Below are positions 42,068 through 46,843 of a stretch of DNA of 46,843 nt, in pieces. This stretch comes from Bacteroides sp. Its GTDB lineage: Bacteria; Bacteroidota; Bacteroidia; Bacteroidales; Bacteroidaceae. Location of the stretch: NCBI GenBank assembly GCA_017472925.1, contig JAFUNS010000011.1, positions 1-46,843 on the forward strand, in the 5' to 3' direction. The notes beneath the pieces are model-generated. The model saw only the letters and a list, made by a program, of their open reading frames with translations. It did no database searches and was not told the origin of the DNA. Position numbers and translations under genes: made by a program. Within the stretch, counting starts at the first letter, position 1; every line of letters begins with the position of its first letter.

Positions 42068-42955
42068 ATGCTGAAACTGAAAGAAGGATTCAACGGAGAA
42101 AGAGCCATTGTATTACCCAAAATCATTGTTGACTTGCTCGACAAGGACCCTCTGGCATCCATGTTGCATATTACCGACATAGGATATTATCCTAAGGCTG
42201 AGCACCATTACATTGAGCGGAAAGAAGCCATCAACCAGTATGTCTTCATCTATTGCATGGACGGATGTGGATGGTATTGCATCAACGGAAACAGATACGA
42301 GGTACATGCCAACCAATATTTCATTCTTCCCGCCGGCATTCCCCATACCTATGCGGCCGATGTCAATAATCCATGGACTATTTATTGGATTCACTTCAAA
42401 GGTGAGCTGGCTCCTCTTTATGCACAAAATGCCCTTCACCCCACGAGTATCAACCCCGAAGCGCATTCACGCATCGGTTACCGAATAAACTTGTTCGAGG
42501 AAATATTTCATACCCTAAAGAACGGATACAAGACAGAAAACCTTCAATATGTATCGTCGCTCTTTCATCACTATCTGGGTTCTTTGCGATACATACAGCA
42601 ATATCGGGAAGCCAATAACGACTCCATCAATGACAATAATGCCATCGAGACGGCTATCCATTACATGAAAGAGAACATAGAAAGGCGCCTTACCCTCAAA
42701 GAAATATCGGAAGCCGTGGGCTATTCATCCTCGCATTTCTCCCTGATATTCAAGAAAGAAATCGGACACTCACCCCTCAACTACTTCAACTTACTGAAAA
42801 TCCAGAAGGCCTGTTTTCTACTTGATTCTACAGATATGAAAATCAGTCAGATTTGTTTCAAGATTGGTATTGAAGATGCCTACTATTTCTCCCGTCTGTT
42901 CAGCAAGATTATGGGCATGTCTCCCAGAGATTACAAAAAGACACTGAAAGGTTAG
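42068..42955 (+). CDS. AraC-family transcriptional regulator
   Basis: 295 residues. N-terminal cupin-like sugar-binding domain (~35-150: YVFIYCMDGCGWYCINGNRYEV, ILPAGIPHTY) and C-terminal tandem helix-turn-helix domain (~190-293: RRLTLKEISEAVGYSSSHFSLIFKKE; PLNYFNLLKIQKAC; FSRLFSKIMGMSPRDYKK). Length and order match AraC-type regulators of sugar uptake. It probably senses the sugar released by the divergent operon and binds the dyad at 41957-41999. An ATG at 42063 in another frame would give only MSC before a stop that overlaps this start; 42068 is preferred. Confidence 0.92.
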   Translation: MLKLKEGFNGERAIVLPKIIVDLLDKDPLASMLHITDIGYYPKAEHHYIERKEAINQYVFIYCMDGCGWYCINGNRYEVHANQYFILPAGIPHTYAADVNNPWTIYWIHFKGELAPLYAQNALHPTSINPEAHSRIGYRINLFEEIFHTLKNGYKTENLQYVSSLFHHYLGSLRYIQQYREANNDSINDNNAIETAIHYMKENIERRLTLKEISEAVGYSSSHFSLIFKKEIGHSPLNYFNLLKIQKACFLLDSTDMKISQICFKIGIEDAYYFSRLFSKIMGMSPRDYKKTLKG

Positions 42956-42974
42956 TATAGTCATATACAACGTT

Positions 42975-43031
42975 TTACCGCCCGTATAGCATCGTTTTCC
43001 TTGTAACAAAACGTCGTTTTACGGGCGGTAA
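42975..43031. repeat. Nested inverted repeat between convergent genes
   Basis: Outer arms TTACCGCCCGTA (42975-42986) and TACGGGCGGTAA (43020-43031) are perfect over 12 bp; the 33-base interior contains a second pair CGTTTT (42993-42998) and AAAACG (43008-43013). It is placed between the AraC and AspT-type stops and may end transcription from both sides, though no long T-run follows. Confidence 0.6.
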
Positions 43032-43049
43032 CTCATCATATACTATTTC

Positions 43050-44720
43050 TTACGAAGCCAATATCAAAATCAGCAACTGAGCCGTCAGGATACGGAGGAA
43101 CATAGTTACCGGATAAACGGTAGAATATCCTACCGCCGGGGCATTGTTATTAGCCGTCTGATTAGCATATGCCAATGCCGGCGGATCGGTTGTGGCACCC
43201 GCCATCAATCCCATCAACATGAAATAGTTCATCTTGTAATGAATACGGGCAATCACCCCCATAATTATCAATGGTAGGATGGTAATGAGGAACCCACACC
43301 CCACATAAAGCAATCCATCGCCTTCTACTACCGTCTGAACAAAGTTGGCACCCGCCTTGATTCCTACACTGGCCAAGAACAGGGCAATACCTATTTCACG
43401 AAGCATCAGGTTGGCGCTCATGGTGGTATACGTCACTAACTTCAGTTTATATCCAAACCGGCCTATCAAAATAGCTACAATCAACGGGCCACCTGCCAAA
43501 CCCAACTTCACAGGAGTAGGAATGCCCGGGAATGCAATGGGCAAACTACCAAATAAAATACCGAGGAAGATTCCCACAAAGATGGTCACAATATTGGGAT
43601 GGTCGAGGCGCTTTAAGGAGTTACCCATCAGATTGGCCACTCTATCTACCGCATCTTGAGGACCGACAACCATCACACGGTCGCCTACCTGCAAGGTCAA
43701 GTTATATGATGCAAAGATATCCATACCCGAACGATTTACACGAGTGATGTTTACCCCATAGATAGTTCTGAGGTGCAATTCGCCCAATCGTTTACCGTTC
43801 ATTCTGGCTTGAGTCACCAATATGCGTCGAGAAACCATCGGCATATCTTGTTTTTCCCAATCCACCTCTATCTTCGGGCCGATGAAGGCTATAATAGCCT
43901 CGGCATCCTCTTCTGCACAAACCACGAACATCTGGTCGCCTACATGAAAAACAGTATCCTTGGAAGGTATGTTCACATGACCATCTTGAAGGATGCGAGA
44001 AATTACGAAATCTCTGCCTATGAAATTCTTCACTTGAAAAAGCGTCTTCCCATTCAACGCTTCGTTTCGTACCTCGAGATGCATCATGACGGGAGTAAGA
44101 TGAGGATCAGCAGCTTCCTGACGGGCGATATCCTCTTCTTCTTTCTTCAGATTGATGCGACACAACAAGCGCACTAATATAATGGAACCAATGATACCCA
44201 ACACACCGAGCGGATAAGCACATGCATATCCCATAGCGATTTGCGGGCCATCGTATCCCAATTGACTCAAAGCTTCATTAGCAGCACCCAATCCCGGTGT
44301 ATTCGTAACGGCACCACAAAGAATACCTACCATCATAGGTAATCCAATCTGACCACCCAAACTATAATACAAACCAAGGGCCACCGCAATGTTCAGCAAG
44401 ACAATTCCTACGGCTACGACATTCATGGTAACACCTCCTTGTTTGAACGATGTGAAAAAAGAAGGTCCTACCTGCAAACCAATGCAGAATACAAAAAGGA
44501 TCAGGCCGAAGTCCTGAATAAAATTAAGGATTTGCGTATTTCCGGTAAATCCGAAATGCCCGCAGACAATACCGGCAAACAAAACAAACGTCACCCCAAG
44601 TGACACACCAAAGAATTTAATTTTACCTAACAGCACACCTGCCGCTATAACAAATGAGTACAGCAATACAATGTGTGCAATGGAATTCTCGTCTGTAAAC
44701 AGACTCTGTAACCAATCCAT
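43050..44720 (-). CDS. AspT/YidE-family transporter with two TrkA-C domains
   Basis: 556 residues. Two repeats of the AspT/YidE/YbjL 'antiporter duplication' domain (each ~5 membrane segments, ~10-190 and ~385-555; [15 protein letters not shown] in the first, [14 protein letters not shown] in the second) flank two cytoplasmic TrkA-C (RCK-C) domains (~205-375; [14 protein letters not shown] and [14 protein letters not shown]-like strands). The family includes the aspartate:alanine exchanger AspT and many uncharacterised members; substrate unknown here, dicarboxylate or amino acid exchange being likely. Alone in its unit, with promoter box 44765-44772, convergent with the AraC gene. Confidence 0.9.
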   Translation of the reverse strand: MDWLQSLFTDENSIAHIVLLYSFVIAAGVLLGKIKFFGVSLGVTFVLFAGIVCGHFGFTGNTQILNFIQDFGLILFVFCIGLQVGPSFFTSFKQGGVTMNVVAVGIVLLNIAVALGLYYSLGGQIGLPMMVGILCGAVTNTPGLGAANEALSQLGYDGPQIAMGYACAYPLGVLGIIGSIILVRLLCRINLKKEEEDIARQEAADPHLTPVMMHLEVRNEALNGKTLFQVKNFIGRDFVISRILQDGHVNIPSKDTVFHVGDQMFVVCAEEDAEAIIAFIGPKIEVDWEKQDMPMVSRRILVTQARMNGKRLGELHLRTIYGVNITRVNRSGMDIFASYNLTLQVGDRVMVVGPQDAVDRVANLMGNSLKRLDHPNIVTIFVGIFLGILFGSLPIAFPGIPTPVKLGLAGGPLIVAILIGRFGYKLKLVTYTTMSANLMLREIGIALFLASVGIKAGANFVQTVVEGDGLLYVGCGFLITILPLIIMGVIARIHYKMNYFMLMGLMAGATTDPPALAYANQTANNNAPAVGYSTVYPVTMFLRILTAQLLILILAS

Positions 44721-44764
44721 AGCTTAATTAATACCTAAATTAAAACATTTACCTAAAAACGATG

Positions 44765-44772
44765 CAAAATTA
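44765..44772 (-). promoter_or_regulatory. -7 promoter box for the AspT-type transporter
   Basis: Minus strand reads TAATTTTG, 44 bases before the ATG at 44720. Confidence 0.55.
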
Positions 44773-44816
44773 GTCATTTCCTTTCAGCCCACATAACAAA
44801 TAGCTCATAAAAATAA

Positions 44817-44829
44817 TTTGCTAAGCAAA
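44817..44829. promoter_or_regulatory. Palindrome TTTGCT-A-AGCAAA, possible operator
   Basis: A perfect 6-bp dyad with one central base lies between the divergent transporter and mutA promoters. No regulator can be named and a 6-bp AT-rich dyad can occur by chance. Confidence 0.3.
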
Positions 44830-44868
44830 ATAAGGTCGAGAAAAAGCACTCTATTAAAAAGGATTCAT

Positions 44869-44876
44869 TATATTTG
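44869..44876 (+). promoter_or_regulatory. -7 promoter box for mutA-mutB
   Basis: TATATTTG, 47 bases before the mutA ATG at 44924, giving a leader of about 40 bases; no clear TTTG at -33. Confidence 0.6.
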
Positions 44877-44923
44877 CCAGATACTTTGAAAAGTTAAACA
44901 ATATCTAATTAATATCTAAAACT

Positions 44924-46792
44924 ATGGCAGATAGTAAAGAAAAACTCTTTTCAGATTTTCCGGGCGTTTCTACCGAAGCGTGGATGGAAAAGATTACAGC
45001 CGACCTTAAAGGCGCTGACTTTGAAAAGAAACTGGTTTGGAAGACCAACGAAGGATTTAAAGTGAAACCTTTCTACCGTCAGGAAGACTTGGAAGGCTTG
45101 AAGACAACCGAAGGATTGCCCGGTCAGTTCCCTTACCTCAGAGGAACCAAGAAAGACGACAACACTTGGTATGTTCGTCAGGACATCAAGGTGGAATGTG
45201 CCAAGGAAGCCAACGCCAAGGCACTCGACTTGTTGAACAAGGGTGTGGATTCACTCGGTTTCAATATCAACAAGAAGGACCTTTGTCCGGAATATATCGA
45301 AACATTGCTCGAAGGCATCTGTGCTGAATGTGTAGAATTGAACTTCTCTACTTGTCAGGGTGCTACCGTTACATTAGCAGGCCTGCTCGTGGAATACTTC
45401 ACCAAGAAGGGTTACGACTTGGCTACTTTGAAGGGTTCCATCAACTACGACCCGATGGGCAAGATGCTCGCCAAGGGTAAGGACGTGAGCAACTACATCG
45501 CTACCGCCAAGGCTTTGGTAGAGATTATGGCTGCCCTCCCGAAGTATCGTTGCATCACCGTAAACGCTCTCGAACTGAACAATGCCGGTTCTTACATCGC
45601 TCAGGAATTGGGTTATGCCCTCGCTTGGGGTAACGAATACCTAAATGCCTTGATTGAAGCAGGCGTATCGGCTGACGATGCTGCCAAGAAGATCAAGTTC
45701 AACTTCGGTATCAGCTCGAACTATTTCTTGGAAATCGCCAAGTTCCGTGCTGCCCGTATGTTGTGGGCAAACATCGTGAAGGAATACAATCCGGCTTGCG
45801 ACTGTGCTTGTAAGATGTTGGCTCACGCCGAAACTTCTACTTTCAACTTGACTTTGTTCGATGCTCACGTGAATATGCTTCGTACGCAGACAGAAGCGAT
45901 GAGTGCTGCCCTCGCCGGTGTAAACTCTATCACCGTTTCTCCGTTCGACAAGGCTTATCAGACTCCGGACGACTTCTCTGAACGTATCGCCCGCAACCAA
46001 CAGCTGTTGTTGAAGGAAGAATGTCACTTCGACAAGGTGGTTGACCCAGCTGCCGGTTCTTACTTCATCGAAAACTTGACCGTATCTATCGCTCAACAAG
46101 CATGGAACCTCTTCCTCCAAGTAGAAGAAGAAGGCGGTATGATGGAAGCTGTAAAGGCAGGCAAGGTACAGGAAGCTGTGAACGCCAGCAACAAGGCTCG
46201 TCACGAAGCCGTTTCCAAGCGTCGCGAAATCCTCCTCGGTACCAACCAATATCCGAACTTCACAGAAATGGCTAACGGCAAGGCTCCACTCGGTTGCCAA
46301 TGCTGCTGCGGTGGCGAACACAAGCACGAATGTGAAAAGCCTATCGCTACCTTGAACAAGAACCGTGCTGCCGATGAATTTGAAGCTCTCCGCTTGCAGA
46401 CTGAAAACTCAGGCCGTCGTCCGAAGGCATTTATGTTGACCATCGGTAACTTGGCTATGCGTCAGGCTCGTGCCCAATTCTCTTGCAACTTCTTGGCTTG
46501 TGCCGGATATGAAGTGATTGACAACCTCGGTTTCGCAACCGTGGAAGAAGGTGTGGAAGCTGCCATGAAGGCAAATGCCGACATCGTAGTTCTCTGCTCA
46601 AGCGATGACGAATATGCTGAACTTGCAGTTCCTGCATTCCAGGCATTGAACGGACGCGCGATGTTCATCGTGGCAGGTGCTCCGGCTTGCATGGAAGACC
46701 TCAAGGCAGCAGGCATCGAAAACTTCATCCACGTACGTTGCAACGTATTGGAAACTTTGAAAGAATACAACGCTAAGTTAGGCATTAAGTAA
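44924..46792 (+). CDS. mutA: Methylmalonyl-CoA mutase small subunit
   Basis: 622 residues, partner of MutB in the B12-dependent conversion of succinyl-CoA and methylmalonyl-CoA on the route to propionate. The TIM-barrel domain (~25-440) and the B12-domain-like C-terminus (~500-622: FMLTIGNLAMRQARAQF, IVVLCSSDDEY) are both present. The DxHxxG cobalamin motif is missing, as expected for the small subunit (the large one binds B12). A Cys/His-rich insert sits in the linker (Cys458, 460, 461, 462, 470; His466, 468). Codon use is biased (AAG, TTC, AAC, GAA), suggesting high expression. MutB starts 8 bases later. Confidence 0.95.
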   Translation: MADSKEKLFSDFPGVSTEAWMEKITADLKGADFEKKLVWKTNEGFKVKPFYRQEDLEGLKTTEGLPGQFPYLRGTKKDDNTWYVRQDIKVECAKEANAKALDLLNKGVDSLGFNINKKDLCPEYIETLLEGICAECVELNFSTCQGATVTLAGLLVEYFTKKGYDLATLKGSINYDPMGKMLAKGKDVSNYIATAKALVEIMAALPKYRCITVNALELNNAGSYIAQELGYALAWGNEYLNALIEAGVSADDAAKKIKFNFGISSNYFLEIAKFRAARMLWANIVKEYNPACDCACKMLAHAETSTFNLTLFDAHVNMLRTQTEAMSAALAGVNSITVSPFDKAYQTPDDFSERIARNQQLLLKEECHFDKVVDPAAGSYFIENLTVSIAQQAWNLFLQVEEEGGMMEAVKAGKVQEAVNASNKARHEAVSKRREILLGTNQYPNFTEMANGKAPLGCQCCCGGEHKHECEKPIATLNKNRAADEFEALRLQTENSGRRPKAFMLTIGNLAMRQARAQFSCNFLACAGYEVIDNLGFATVEEGVEAAMKANADIVVLCSSDDEYAELAVPAFQALNGRAMFIVAGAPACMEDLKAAGIENFIHVRCNVLETLKEYNAKLGIK

Positions 46793-46800
46793 GAAGAATC

Positions 46801-46843
46801 ATGAAACCGAATTTTAAAAATATCGATATTTATGCCGGATTCC
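46801..46843 (+). CDS. mutB: Start of methylmalonyl-CoA mutase large subunit (partial)
   Basis: ATG at 46801, 8 bases after the mutA stop, opens a frame beginning MKPNFKNIDIYAGF and runs off the window. The start of MutB proteins (MxxxFxxIDF) and the fixed mutA-mutB order support the call; only 14 residues are visible. Confidence 0.75.
   Translation, partial: MKPNFKNIDIYAGF

Overview
The window looks like a gut-type Bacteroidales chromosome (Bacteroides, Phocaeicola or Prevotella relative). Supporting signs are tandem SusC/SusD-like pairs with lipoprotein signals, the Bacteroidetes promoter box TAnnTTTG in front of almost every transcription unit, the scarcity of strong Shine-Dalgarno sites, and a split MutA/MutB methylmalonyl-CoA mutase. 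I cannot assign species from sequence alone.

Layout: (1) 1-1430 is an accessory edge: the tail of an unidentified gene, a 44-residue CxxC protein, a DUF4373-type gene carrying a pentanucleotide repeat, and about 300 bp of short palindromic intergenic repeats. (2) 1432-16295, minus strand, is a compact xylan utilization locus: a GH43 lipoprotein, then two SusC/SusD pairs (XusA-XusB, XusC-XusD), a surface-protein candidate (XusE) and a GH10 endoxylanase interrupted by a CBM insertion, closed by a strong terminator. No regulator is present. (3) 16552-31906 is mostly housekeeping: an MsbA-like exporter; ilvE-trmB-mrp; an S8 protease with xseA-xseB; a MATE exporter with a cytidylate-kinase-like protein; ppk1 divergent from a YfcE-like phosphoesterase; rfbB; and an ABC-F ATPase. 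(4) 31959-42955 is a second carbohydrate locus: an AraC-type regulator divergent from a tight operon of a sugar-porter symporter, a DUF5107-TPR protein, a GH2-type and a GH35 glycosidase. It has no SusC/SusD pair. (5) 43050-46843 holds an AspT/YidE-type transporter and the start of the mutA-mutB operon.

Functionally, region 2 would capture xylan at the surface, cut it with GH10, import oligosaccharides through the two SusCD pairs and trim side chains or ends with GH43. Region 4 reads as a scavenging route: exported GH35 and GH2 release a monosaccharide, the MFS symporter imports it, the cytoplasmic DUF5107-TPR protein has an unknown role, and AraC senses the sugar. MutAB fits the succinate-propionate fermentation typical of these bacteria.

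Several starts were moved to agree with promoter boxes or ATG codons: S8 protease (24223), MATE (24419), ppk1 (28485), phosphoesterase (28540) and rfbB (29088). The least understood parts are the DUF5107 operon, the pentamer repeat in the DUF4373 gene, the duplicated promoter-bearing repeat at 24249-24383 and a Cys/His cluster in MutA.
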